Below are positions 52,936 to 61,314 of a stretch of DNA of 64,000 nt, one piece after another. The notes under the pieces were generated by a model that saw nothing but the letters and a program-made list of their open reading frames with translations, was not told the origin of the DNA and ran no database searches. The first letter of the stretch is position 1, and each line of letters opens with the position of its first letter. The stretch comes from Rhizobiales bacterium Y(2018) (lineage in GTDB: Bacteria; Pseudomonadota; Alphaproteobacteria; Rhizobiales; Aestuariivirgaceae). A program made the position numbers and the translations under genes. The stretch lies in NCBI GenBank assembly GCA_005502925.1, contig SCPD01000011.1:1-64000 (forward strand), read 5' to 3'.

Positions 52936-53856
52936 TCAGAACTGCTTGGTGAGGATTGTCGCGGAAGCCGGGCAGAGACTGGCGGCTTGCCTCGTTGCCA
53001 GGATCGCTTCCGGCACGGCATCGCGGTCCACTGCTGTGAAGCCTTGTTTCTCGAAAAAGGGAGTGGCCGATGTGGTGATGAGGTAACCTCGCCGCGCTCC
53101 CACCCGCGCCGCCTCCCCGATCAGCAGCCGGAGCGTCGTCTCGCCGATCCCCTGGCCCTTTTGGTCAGGTAAAACCACGATCGAGCGCAGCAGCGCGTCA
53201 CTACCATGCAATTCGTAGCCTGCATAACCAACCGTCGCGCCACCACGGATCACCCGGAAGAATCTGCGGCCCGCTTCCGCCAGATCGTCGACCGGCAGTT
53301 TTTCGGCGGTCAGCGCTGCGTGCAATTCCGGCGCGACACCGTCGATGGGAAGCAAAGCCAGCTGCGTCGCTCCCTCGGCTGAACCGATCCGCTGCAAGTG
53401 ACGGCGCAACACCATGCCGTCGATCGAGTCCATGGGCAGGTTCAAGAAGGCCCCAATGCGGTTTTTGAGGTATCTGGCCGCCATCGAGAAGGCGCGCTCC
53501 TTCTCGATATCGCTCCCCTCCACCGCGGCGGGATCCTCGATGCCCCAATGGGCGGTCATCGGCTGGCCTGGCCAGATCGGGCACATCTCGCCGGCCGCGC
53601 TGTCGCAAACGGTGAAAACGAAATCCATGACGGGGGCGCCGGGCGACGCGAACTCGTCCCATGGCTTCGAGCGCAGCCCGTCGGTCGGATAGTCCAGCGC
53701 GGCCAGGACTTTCAGAGCGAATGGATTGACCTGCCCCTTTGGCTGGCTTCCCGCCGAAAAGGCATTGAACCGTCCGGCGCCTTCCTTGCGCAGGATACTC
53801 TCGGCCAGGATCGAGCGGGCGGTATTGCCGGTGCACAGGAACAGTACATTGTACAT
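52936..53856 (-). CDS. arsC: Arsenate reductase (thioredoxin-type ArsC) fused to ArsN2-like acetyltransferase
   Basis: In this 306-residue protein residues 1-140 are a low-molecular-weight phosphatase-like arsenate reductase. The P-loop is CTGNTAR with nucleophile Cys8, and the relay cysteines are Cys84 (FTVCDSA) and Cys92 (EMCPIWP). Residues 160-306 are a GNAT domain with the acetyl-CoA motif RSIVVLPDQKGQGIG (224-238) and an ending ASLCPASATILTK typical of ArsN2-type proteins. The ATG at 53856 shares one base with the ArsR stop. Reduction of arsenate followed by acetylation in one polypeptide is the inference; both domains look complete. Confidence 0.92.
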   Translation of the reverse strand: MYNVLFLCTGNTARSILAESILRKEGAGRFNAFSAGSQPKGQVNPFALKVLAALDYPTDGLRSKPWDEFASPGAPVMDFVFTVCDSAAGEMCPIWPGQPMTAHWGIEDPAAVEGSDIEKERAFSMAARYLKNRIGAFLNLPMDSIDGMVLRRHLQRIGSAEGATQLALLPIDGVAPELHAALTAEKLPVDDLAEAGRRFFRVIRGGATVGYAGYELHGSDALLRSIVVLPDQKGQGIGETTLRLLIGEAARVGARRGYLITTSATPFFEKQGFTAVDRDAVPEAILATRQAASLCPASATILTKQF

Positions 53857-54209
53857 CACAGCGCGGCACCTTTCATGGGCGCACAGCAGGTGGCGGCGGA
53901 AATGACCGGCGCGCAGATTTCGGGACGGCCCGAGCAGCAATCCTCCATCAGGAACCGGATGAGGCCGCTCAACACGTCATATTCGGCACTGTAGATGATC
54001 GAACGCGCGTCGCGTCGCGCCGTAACGAGGCCGGCGCGTTCCAGCTCTTTCAGATGGAAGGACACATTCGAGGCGCTGACCTCCGCTTTCTCGGCGATGG
54101 CGCCGGCGGCGAGTCCCTCCGGGCCTGCAACGACCAGCATGCGCAGTATCCGGAGCCTTGTTTCCTGCGACAGCGCCGCAAACACGGTTAGGGCTTGACG
54201 TTCGTCCAT
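53856..54209 (-). CDS. arsR: ArsR-family arsenic-responsive repressor
   Basis: The 117-residue winged-helix repressor has the recognition segment EVSASNVSFHLKELERAGLV and the wing RRDARSIIYSAEY. The usual ELCVC metal site of plasmid ArsR is absent. Cysteines cluster at the C-terminus instead (Cys91, 92, 99, 108, 109), like the rhizobial/Corynebacterium-type ArsR in which the sensor lies elsewhere. It is the first gene of the operon and has a perfect-spaced palindrome just upstream. Confidence 0.94.
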   Translation of the reverse strand: MDERQALTVFAALSQETRLRILRMLVVAGPEGLAAGAIAEKAEVSASNVSFHLKELERAGLVTARRDARSIIYSAEYDVLSGLIRFLMEDCCSGRPEICAPVISAATCCAPMKGAAL

Positions 54210-54237
54210 ATTTCAATAATCCTATGAGTATCGAAAT
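54210..54237. promoter_or_regulatory. ArsR operator, ATTTC(A/G)ATA inverted repeat
   Basis: ATTTCAATA (54210-54218) faces TATCGAAAT (54229-54237) across ten bases, with eight of nine positions symmetric. It touches the ArsR start codon on one side and lies 14 bases before the DUF6428 start at 54252 on the other. It can serve as one operator for both transcripts. Confidence 0.75.
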
Positions 54238-54251
54238 AATGGATAAATGAG

Positions 54252-54785
54252 ATGGCAAGCTTTGGCAATGGTAATATCGCGTCCCTGGCGCCTCTTCCTC
54301 TGAATGATCTGACAATCGGTGTCTTGCTCGACGGCCTGGCGGCGCGCCCGGCCAGCCGGCTGACTTTCCGATATGACGGCAAGACCATTCGGCGCGGCTA
54401 TCACGTGACCGAGGTGAAGGCGGGGCAGTTCGCCGCCCTCGACTGCGGCGCCAATCCCGAAGCCTGGACCGAAATATTCATCCAGCTCTGGGATGTCGAT
54501 GATGCGCCGGATCAGATGACGGCCGGAAAATTCACCGGTATCATCCGCAAGGTGACCAACCATGTGGCCCTCGACATGAATGCACGGCTGACCTTCGAGG
54601 TGAGCGACGGCATCGGCCCGATGCAGCTTCATCAGGCCAATGGCCCTGTGGCGTCGAACGACGAGATTCTCGTCGAGCTTTCACCGCGCCCGGCGAGTTG
54701 CAAGCCGCGCGATCGCTGGCTGACCGGTCAGAACGAGGCCGCATCGGCCTGCTGCGGACCGAGCAAGTCGCCATGCTGCGCTTGA
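54252..54785 (+). CDS. DUF6428-type protein with C-terminal paired cysteines (arsenic locus)
   Basis: In this 177-residue protein the body has GYHVTEVKAGQFAALDCGAN, then TEIFIQLWDVDDAPDQMTAG and RLTFEVSDGIGPMQLHQANG. I associate this pattern with the DUF6428 family that is found beside arsR in alphaproteobacteria. The tail ends ACCGPSKSPCCA, giving two Cys-Cys pairs (167-168 and 175-176) that could bind trivalent arsenic. It is divergent from arsR across the shared operator, so it is probably induced with it. The biochemical role is unknown; a sequestering or chaperone protein is a hypothesis. It has no signal peptide. Confidence 0.85.
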   Translation: MASFGNGNIASLAPLPLNDLTIGVLLDGLAARPASRLTFRYDGKTIRRGYHVTEVKAGQFAALDCGANPEAWTEIFIQLWDVDDAPDQMTAGKFTGIIRKVTNHVALDMNARLTFEVSDGIGPMQLHQANGPVASNDEILVELSPRPASCKPRDRWLTGQNEAASACCGPSKSPCCA

Positions 54786-54913
54786 GACGGTGATGAACAG
54801 ACCTCCGAGAAAACCCGGCTACGATTCCTGCGACGCTGACGCCTGCGCCGAGCATTGAGCTCGTCACATTCGCCTTTGCAGATATCGCGACCGACTTTCT
54901 TGGAGATCATCTC

Positions 54914-55837
54914 ATGGTTCGTTCTTCGCCGCGCCTGCCTCCTGCCCTGCTCTTGATCACGGCCTGTGCCTTCTGGGGCGCCGCCACCGTCCTCAACAAG
55001 GCCTTGCTGGCGTCCATTCCACCGATCACCTTGCTCGTCCTTCAACTCGCGCCAAGCGCGCTCACTCTATGGATCATCGTCACGGCCACCAAGCGGCCAC
55101 TGCCGCCCAGATCGCTGATGCTTCCGCTCATCCTGCTCGGCGTCCTCAATCCCGGCATATCCTATACGCTCAGCCTGATGGGTCTCATGAACATAAGCGC
55201 GAGCGTCGCCACGATGTTATGGGCGGCGGAACCGCTGATGATCCTTGGTCTGGCGGCGCTGCTTCTCGGCGAAGCGATCACATGGCGGCTGTTGCTCACC
55301 ATGCTGATCGGCGCGTTTGGTGTCGCCCTCGTCGCCAATATCCGCGGCGCGCTCGATGGCATGGGCGGCGGTCCGATTGCGACACTTCTGCTTCTGGGCG
55401 CGGTGCTGTGCTGCGCCTTCTACACCGTGTTTTCACGGAAGCTGAGCGAGATGGTCGATCCGATCACGACGGTGGCCGTCCAGCAAAGCGCCGGTCTGGC
55501 ATGGGCGCTCGCTTTACTGTCCACCGGCACAAGGTTCGGGGCGCCGACGGATTTCCTGGTCATTTCACCGGACCTCTTCGCCGCCGCAGCACTTTCCGGG
55601 CTGCTTTATTACGCGGCCGCCTATTGCCTCTATATCGCGGCGCTGCGCGATGTCCCCGCCGCCATTGCCGGCGGCTACTTCAACGTCATACCGATCTTCG
55701 GCATCGGCCTGGCCTATCTGCTCCTCGGCGAGAGGCTCACACTCATACAGTGGCTGGGAGCGGCAGCCATCCTCGTCTCGGGCTATATGCTGGTCCGTCT
55801 CACCAGCAGGGCCGAGCCGGTGCATTCGGCTACGTGA
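54914..55837 (+). CDS. EamA/DMT-superfamily transporter
   Basis: This 307-residue, ten-helix protein has ALLLITACAFWGAATVLNKA at the start and the second-repeat end LLGERLTLIQWLGAAAILVS. It follows the DUF6428 gene by 128 bases on the same strand and may share its transcript or start anew. Substrate unknown; its position near the arsenic genes does not prove a role in resistance. Confidence 0.88.
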   Translation: MVRSSPRLPPALLLITACAFWGAATVLNKALLASIPPITLLVLQLAPSALTLWIIVTATKRPLPPRSLMLPLILLGVLNPGISYTLSLMGLMNISASVATMLWAAEPLMILGLAALLLGEAITWRLLLTMLIGAFGVALVANIRGALDGMGGGPIATLLLLGAVLCCAFYTVFSRKLSEMVDPITTVAVQQSAGLAWALALLSTGTRFGAPTDFLVISPDLFAAAALSGLLYYAAAYCLYIAALRDVPAAIAGGYFNVIPIFGIGLAYLLLGERLTLIQWLGAAAILVSGYMLVRLTSRAEPVHSAT

Positions 55838-55858
55838 CCGCAACGGCTCTGCGGGCGT

Positions 55859-56839
55859 TCAACCGGCGCCGAACGCCTGCAGATCCGGCCCCGACATCGC
55901 CTGGCGCAGAAGGCTCGCCGCGCCATTGGCGCCGGTGAGCAGGATCACGGCACGTTTGCCCTTGATCTCATCGCGGCGCTGCCAGGCGCCGACGAGCCCG
56001 GCCGCCGCCCCCGGCTCGACCAAAATGCGTCCGGCCATAGCCGCCGTATGCAGCGCCGGCAGCAGCGACGCCTCCGGCACCAGGAAGGCGTCATCGACCG
56101 ATTGCAGCAAAGTCGCGAGCGCCAGCAAGGCGGGGACCCGGCAGACGATGCAATCGCCGACGGTGTGGATGTCGCGCTCGACCGGGCGGCGCGCATGATA
56201 GCTCTCGACCATCGCCGGCGCACCGTCCGACTGCACCGCCCAGACCTTGGCTTTCGGCTGATGAATCTTCACGCCGAGGCCGGTGCCGCCGGCGAGCGAG
56301 CCGCTGCCCATCGGCACCAGCACGATATCGACGCTGTCGAGTCCTTTCCCGATCTCGAGCCCGGCGGTCGCGGCGCCGGCGATAAGCGCCGCGCTTTCGC
56401 CATCATCCACGAATTCACCGCCCGTCCGGGCGGCATGGCTGCGGGCCTTGTCCTTGGCGGCATCGATATCCGCTCCGCCAATATGGAGCTTGCCGCCGAA
56501 CCGGCGGATCGCGGCCAGTTTTTCGGCGACGCAGCCTTCCGGCACGAATATATCCGCCGGCGTGCCCAGGAGCCGCGCCGCATAGGCGACGCCTTGGCCG
56601 TGATTGCCGGTCGATGCGGTGACGGCGCCGATGGGTTTGTTGGACGCGGTCAGCAGCGCATTGAGGGCGCCGCGCAATTTGAAGGAAGCGATCGGCCCCG
56701 TCGTCTCGACCTTGAGCCAGATATCGGCCGCCAGCAGCTCGGACAAAGCGGCGGAATGGAATAACGGCGTCGGCTGCCCGAGATGGGGTGCCAGCCGCTC
56801 GGCTGCGGCGAGGATGTCGGCTTGCGTGGGTATGTTCAT
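55859..56839 (-). CDS. PLP-dependent threonine/serine dehydratase-like enzyme
   Basis: The 326-residue fold-type II PLP enzyme begins at the ATG at 56839 after AAGGGAGCG. The PLP lysine lies in PIASFKLRGAL, the substrate loop is STGNHGQGVAYA, and the phosphate-binding glycine loop is GSGSLAGGTGLG. The C-terminal ACT regulatory domain of biosynthetic IlvA is absent, so it fits catabolic serine/threonine dehydratases or hydroxyaspartate/ectoine-type enzymes. It is divergent from an Lrp regulator, which probably senses its amino acid. Confidence 0.9.
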   Translation of the reverse strand: MNIPTQADILAAAERLAPHLGQPTPLFHSAALSELLAADIWLKVETTGPIASFKLRGALNALLTASNKPIGAVTASTGNHGQGVAYAARLLGTPADIFVPEGCVAEKLAAIRRFGGKLHIGGADIDAAKDKARSHAARTGGEFVDDGESAALIAGAATAGLEIGKGLDSVDIVLVPMGSGSLAGGTGLGVKIHQPKAKVWAVQSDGAPAMVESYHARRPVERDIHTVGDCIVCRVPALLALATLLQSVDDAFLVPEASLLPALHTAAMAGRILVEPGAAAGLVGAWQRRDEIKGKRAVILLTGANGAASLLRQAMSGPDLQAFGAG

Positions 56840-56914
56840 GAGGACGCTCCCTTGATCCCCTCTTTCTACCCTGCCGGCAATTGAATGGATTGCAAACTCG
56901 CACATCGTATGTTT

Positions 56915-56952
56915 CATGGATTCCGATTTTCGATGCCATAGCGGAATCCATG
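56915..56952. promoter_or_regulatory. Lrp operator, 11-base perfect inverted repeat
   Basis: CATGGATTCCG (56915-56925) and CGGAATCCATG (56942-56952) are exact reverse complements across 16 bases. The right arm covers the Lrp start codon. The site lies in the divergent gap to the dehydratase gene, fitting self-repression plus control of that gene. Confidence 0.75.
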
Positions 56953-57411
56953 ACAAAACTGGACGACATTGACCTCCGCCTGCTGCGGCGGCTGCAGGCC
57001 GACAACCGGGAGACCAATCTCGATCTGGCGGCGGCGGTCGGCATCTCACCGCCGGCCTGCCTGAGAAGAGTGCGACGGCTGCGCGAGGCGGGTGTCGTCC
57101 GCGCCGATGTGGCCCTCCTCGACCCCTCGGTCGCCGGCGCCCATCTCACCATCCTGGTCGAAGTCATGCTGGAGCGTGAGCGCCTCGATGTAGTCGAGGG
57201 GTTCAAGCGCGCCGTCGCCGCCGAGGAGGCCGTGACCCAATGCTGGCTGGTGACCGGTGACCCCGACTTCGTCCTGGTGGTGCGCGTCCCCGACATGGAC
57301 GCCTATGAGAGGCTGACCCAACGCCTCTTCTATGCCAATCCCAATATCGCCAAATACCGGACCCTGGTTTCGATCTCGGAAGTCAAATTCGAGACCAAGC
57401 TGCCACTTTAA
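56950..57411 (+). CDS. Lrp/AsnC-family regulator
   Basis: The 153-residue protein has a helix-turn-helix (LDDIDLRLLRRLQADNRETN, SPPACLRRVRRLREAGVV) and a RAM effector domain from about residue 65 (LTILVEVMLERE, VTQCWLVTGDPDFVLVVRV). The start ATG at 56950 avoids a 23-residue upstream extension without a ribosome site. It probably senses an amino acid and controls the adjacent dehydratase through the palindrome that overlaps its own start codon. Confidence 0.93.
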   Translation: MTKLDDIDLRLLRRLQADNRETNLDLAAAVGISPPACLRRVRRLREAGVVRADVALLDPSVAGAHLTILVEVMLERERLDVVEGFKRAVAAEEAVTQCWLVTGDPDFVLVVRVPDMDAYERLTQRLFYANPNIAKYRTLVSISEVKFETKLPL

Positions 57412-57480
57412 GGCGCTGGAATTCTGCCACACAACTCGTTAGCTTCGTTCCGAAACAGCAACAGGAACCGAGCTTGCGCC

Positions 57481-59019
57481 ATGACCGCCAAGGCCCCTCC
57501 CATCGATCTCGTTCAGGCGGCGGAGGCTGGCGACGCAAAAGCGCAGAACGATCTCGGCCTCTGGTACTTTGAACACCTTCCCCAGACGCCCTACCCCAGG
57601 ACGTGGTTCGAAGGTGCGGCGGCACAAGGCCATGACGTCGCCATGCACAATCTCGGCATTCTGGCCGCCAGGGCCAATGATCATGAGCTCGCTATCGCCT
57701 GGTACAACAGGGCCGTAGCGGCGGGCTACATCACATCCTGCTATTTCATGGGCCGGGCCTATAGGAGGACAGGTGACGACGCGCGCGCCTTCCAGGCATT
57801 TGACAAAGGAGCGCGCGGCGGCTGTCTCGAGGCGCAGGACGCCCTGTGCGAGTTCATCCTCGAAAAGAAGCTCGAGGAGCATTACGACCTGGGCTTCTTC
57901 CTGATCAACCGAAACGCCGAGCGAGGCCGGGCAAACGCGCAAAGAATTCTGGGCCACCTCTACGCGCAGGGCATTGGCGTGGAACCGAATCCGCAGAAGG
58001 CGATTTCCTGGTGGCACGAGTCGGCAAAGAACGGTGACATGGTTGCACAATACAATCTCGGCACCTCCTATCATCAGGGTCATATGGTCGGGAAAGACCG
58101 CGTCGCGGCGATGCGCTTCCTCATGGCCGCTGCGGCCCAGGGTAACGATGAGGCTCAAGCCTATCTTCCCCGCGTCGAGGCAGAGCTCACCCGCCAAGAA
58201 CGACAGGTGCTCCGCGGCGAACCGGATGCGGAGGACCAAGCCATCATAACGGCCATAGCGTCACGGAAAACGCCACCGGCCGATCTGGTGAAGGCAGCGG
58301 AAGCCGGGGACGCCAATGCCCAGAGTGATCTCGGCCGCTGGTACCACGAGAATCTCCCTGGATCTCCCGATGGGTTGAGCTGGTTCAAACGGGCCGCCGA
58401 GCAAGGCCTGCCCAAGGCAATGCACAATCTCGGCGTCGCGGCCTTCCAGGCCGACGACCGTGACCTTGCCATGGCTTGGTTCAGAAAGGCCGTGGCCGGA
58501 GGTTGGCGCAACTCGATCGTTCCTCTGGGCATGTTGCTCAAGGAGAGCGGAAACATCGATGAGGCTTTCACTACTTTTCAGCACGGCATCCAGCTCGGTT
58601 GCCCGGACTCCGAGGACGCTCTGAGCCAGCTCATCGTCGATAAGGAGATCGAAGCTCATTATGAGCTGGCTCGCTCCCAGACCATACGGGCTGCCGAGCA
58701 AGGCAGCGCCATTGCGCAGGTAAGGCTCGCCCTGATCTATAATGAAGCCCTTGGCGTCGAGCGGGATCCCGGCAAGGCGATGTCCCTGTATTTGCAGGCG
58801 GCCAAGCAAGGTCACGCCGGCGCACAGCTGGCGGCCGGTGTCGCTCTGCATATGGGATTCTGCGTCAAGCAGGACCGGGTGGCGGCCATGCGCTTTCTGC
58901 TGGCCAGCGCCGCTCAAGGCAATGACGGCGCTGAGATCTACTTGCGGGACGTAGAGAAGGATCTGGCACCGGAGGAAAGACAAACGCTGGCGCGGGATCG
59001 TGCCGCGACCAGGCATTGA
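57481..59019 (+). CDS. Sel1-repeat protein built from two duplicated halves
   Basis: In this 512-residue protein residues 6-256 and 261-512 are two versions of the same unit. Each begins like DLVQAAEAGDAKAQNDLG or DLVKAAEAGDANAQSDLG, passes through WFEGAAAQGHDVAMHNLG or WFKRAAEQGLPKAMHNLG, and ends RVAAMRFLMAAAAQGND or RVAAMRFLLASAAQGND. Each half holds about six Sel1/TPR repeats. There is no signal peptide, so it is cytoplasmic and probably a scaffold. No partner is evident. The next gene begins 28 bases after its stop. Confidence 0.88.
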   Translation: MTAKAPPIDLVQAAEAGDAKAQNDLGLWYFEHLPQTPYPRTWFEGAAAQGHDVAMHNLGILAARANDHELAIAWYNRAVAAGYITSCYFMGRAYRRTGDDARAFQAFDKGARGGCLEAQDALCEFILEKKLEEHYDLGFFLINRNAERGRANAQRILGHLYAQGIGVEPNPQKAISWWHESAKNGDMVAQYNLGTSYHQGHMVGKDRVAAMRFLMAAAAQGNDEAQAYLPRVEAELTRQERQVLRGEPDAEDQAIITAIASRKTPPADLVKAAEAGDANAQSDLGRWYHENLPGSPDGLSWFKRAAEQGLPKAMHNLGVAAFQADDRDLAMAWFRKAVAGGWRNSIVPLGMLLKESGNIDEAFTTFQHGIQLGCPDSEDALSQLIVDKEIEAHYELARSQTIRAAEQGSAIAQVRLALIYNEALGVERDPGKAMSLYLQAAKQGHAGAQLAAGVALHMGFCVKQDRVAAMRFLLASAAQGNDGAEIYLRDVEKDLAPEERQTLARDRAATRH

Positions 59020-59047
59020 CTGTGACACCAGGAAAATTCAAACGATC

Positions 59048-59572
59048 ATGATCTATCTCGTCGGCGGCCCACCACGTGTCGGCAAAAGCACGCTGGCTCT
59101 CATCGCCCTCGAAGAGGCCGGCATCCCCTATTGTTCGACCGACATGATTGTCGGTATGCTCGCGGTCGCCGCTCCCGAACTCGGCGTGCGTCACGGCTTC
59201 CATGCCGACAAGGCGAGCTCGATGACCGGTCTCCTCACGCATTTCGTGTGCTGCGCCGATATCGGTAATGACGCCTATCTCATCGAAGGCGACGTCATTA
59301 CGCCGGCCTTCGCCCAGCTGATCGCGCCGCAGGTGAGCGAGATACGGGCTGTCTTCCTGGGCAACTGCGCACTCACTCTGGACGACCTGCGCCATGCGCC
59401 GGACTGGCTCGAGAATTCGGAAACGGCCGAATATGAAACGGTACTGCGCGAGGTTGTCGCGCGCAGCGAACGGCTTCGGGCGGAATGCGAGCAGCTGGGT
59501 TATGCCTATGTCGAGATGAGCCAGGACCGCAATGCAAGTTTCGCGGCGGCCCTCAAGGCCCTCGATCTGTAG
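59048..59572 (+). CDS. P-loop nucleotide-binding protein (kinase-like), unknown substrate
   Basis: The 174-residue protein begins at the ATG at 59048, giving a short N-terminus MIYLVGGPPRVGKSTLAL with Walker A GGPPRVGKST. A second part has YLIEGDVITPAFAQL and an acidic-aromatic LENSETAEYETVLREVV. It looks like a small kinase or uridine/shikimate-kinase-fold ATPase, but the substrate residues are not recognised. The gene overlaps the convergent neighbour by 20 bases at the 3' end and follows the Sel1 gene. Confidence 0.75.
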   Translation: MIYLVGGPPRVGKSTLALIALEEAGIPYCSTDMIVGMLAVAAPELGVRHGFHADKASSMTGLLTHFVCCADIGNDAYLIEGDVITPAFAQLIAPQVSEIRAVFLGNCALTLDDLRHAPDWLENSETAEYETVLREVVARSERLRAECEQLGYAYVEMSQDRNASFAAALKALDL

Positions 59573-61259
59573 CCGCCACGGGCACCAGCCAGCCGCGATA
59601 ACGCACGATAAGCCCCGTCAGCGGATGGCCGATCTCCACATGGAAGCGGAACCATCCCTCCTCCACGCTTTCATGCGCCGTCGAGCGCGGGCATAGGACC
59701 ATCGGCAGGGGAATACCGAAGGCCCGCCAGTGGCGCAGCACGAGCGACAGGCGTCCGTCCTTCAGCACCAGGGCCATGGCGAAGGTCAAGGGGCCGAAGC
59801 ACTCGCAAAGCAAACACTCATCCCTGCCCGTACCGGTATACTGCTCGCTATGAAAAGTCTCGGCGCCGAAGCTGCGCCTCCAGGTCTCGATGCCCTTGGC
59901 GACGTCGAAACGTACGCGCACCGGCGTGTCAGCGGTCGCGGCGGGAAAGCCGATCACGGCGCCGGCGAGGCGCGCCAGGAAGCCCCGCCCGCGCTCGACG
60001 CTGGCGCGCCCTTCCGCCAGAGCCGTCGTCTGAACCTGATGCATCGCGCGGATTTCCGCCGGCAGCTCTTTCCAGGCTGAACCCAGGATCCGCTCATAGA
60101 GCGGCGGCGCATCGGGCAATGGCTCATGCCTGACGCCCCATGTGATCGACCGGCCAGCGAAGAGGCGTTGATAATCGGCAAGCGCGAGGTCGCGTGTCGC
60201 CGCCCGCGCACCCGGCAGGGGTGCATGTCCCGCCAGCATTTTTTGGATATAGGCCGCGACCGCCATTGCGGGGATATAAGGTCCGTCATCACCTTCGGCG
60301 GTGAGATGCCAGGAACGGGTGACGGACCGGCCCCTATCATCCTTGCCCGCCACTTCCATGAACATGCCGCTGCGGTGGTCGCCCCAGCGCAATGTACGCA
60401 TCGTGCCATGGATCAGCGGCGCCAAGGCGGCGAGACTGCGCAACACGCGCAAGCGGACCAGCCAGGCCGCGCCGATGAACAGCCGGTGGAACACCTCCGG
60501 CACGGGAGCGGCGCCGATCCAGATCGTGCGAGCCTCGGGCCAAAGCTCAGCCAGCGCTCTCAGATCCGGCACTTCGACGAGCGAGAACAACCGGCGGCGC
60601 AGCGGCACGCCACCCGGCGGCACGATGGTGAAGCGCATTTGCTCCGTGGCCGGATAACCGGTCACAAGAGCGCCGTGTCGCCGAAGGACAATCGGCTGTC
60701 CGGCATAAGAGGCGATGGCCCGCATCACATTCAGGCCCAGATCAGCAAAGGGTGATGGCGCGAGACCGCCGCGGATAGAGTCGATATGCGTCATCCCACC
60801 GATGAGATGGCGCGCCGCCGCTGCGGAAAGCGCTGGAAAGCTCGACGCGCCGGAGAGGACGCAGAGTCCCGCCGCCCTGGCCCGCTGATCGAAGGCCGAT
60901 ATGCCCATCACGAAATCGGCGCTGTCGGCCAGATCGAGATAATGCGCGCCTTGCGCGATCGTCGCATCGACGAGACGGTATTGTTCCTCGCCATAGGCCT
61001 GGAACGGACCGCTGGCATCGACGACGACGTCCGGCCTAAGGCGCGTCAGCTCTTGTGCCAATTCGCCATCACGATCGAAAGCCGCCGGGACGAGCTCGGC
61101 TTGCGGTGACTTTCGCCCCGCGCAATACTCCTGGGCGTGTTTCATCGAACGCCCCGCGACGATGATTGTGAGGCGCGGCTCGTCCTCCAGAAGCTCGACA
61201 ATCCGCCCGCCGAAGCTGCCATATCCGCCGACGATCAGCAGTCTGAGACGATTGCCCAT
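59553..61259 (-). CDS. Saccharopine-dehydrogenase-like NAD(P)-binding protein with DUF4166 domain
   Basis: In this 568-residue protein the N-terminal Rossmann domain (LRLLIVGGYGSFGGRIVELL) and YLDLADSADFVMG match saccharopine dehydrogenase-type proteins. From about residue 390 comes a DUF4166-like domain (PLYERILGSAWKELPAEIRA, EQYTGTGRDECLLCECFGPL). This two-part layout is common in uncharacterised bacterial proteins, and the reaction is unknown. It lies convergent with the P-loop gene and 56 bases from the esterase gene on its own strand. Confidence 0.88.
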   Translation of the reverse strand: MGNRLRLLIVGGYGSFGGRIVELLEDEPRLTIIVAGRSMKHAQEYCAGRKSPQAELVPAAFDRDGELAQELTRLRPDVVVDASGPFQAYGEEQYRLVDATIAQGAHYLDLADSADFVMGISAFDQRARAAGLCVLSGASSFPALSAAAARHLIGGMTHIDSIRGGLAPSPFADLGLNVMRAIASYAGQPIVLRRHGALVTGYPATEQMRFTIVPPGGVPLRRRLFSLVEVPDLRALAELWPEARTIWIGAAPVPEVFHRLFIGAAWLVRLRVLRSLAALAPLIHGTMRTLRWGDHRSGMFMEVAGKDDRGRSVTRSWHLTAEGDDGPYIPAMAVAAYIQKMLAGHAPLPGARAATRDLALADYQRLFAGRSITWGVRHEPLPDAPPLYERILGSAWKELPAEIRAMHQVQTTALAEGRASVERGRGFLARLAGAVIGFPAATADTPVRVRFDVAKGIETWRRSFGAETFHSEQYTGTGRDECLLCECFGPLTFAMALVLKDGRLSLVLRHWRAFGIPLPMVLCPRSTAHESVEEGWFRFHVEIGHPLTGLIVRYRGWLVPVAATDRGP

Positions 61260-61314
61260 GGGGGAGATGATCCTGTGCCCGGATCAACTCCCTAGCAAAC
61301 AGGCCGACACGTCA

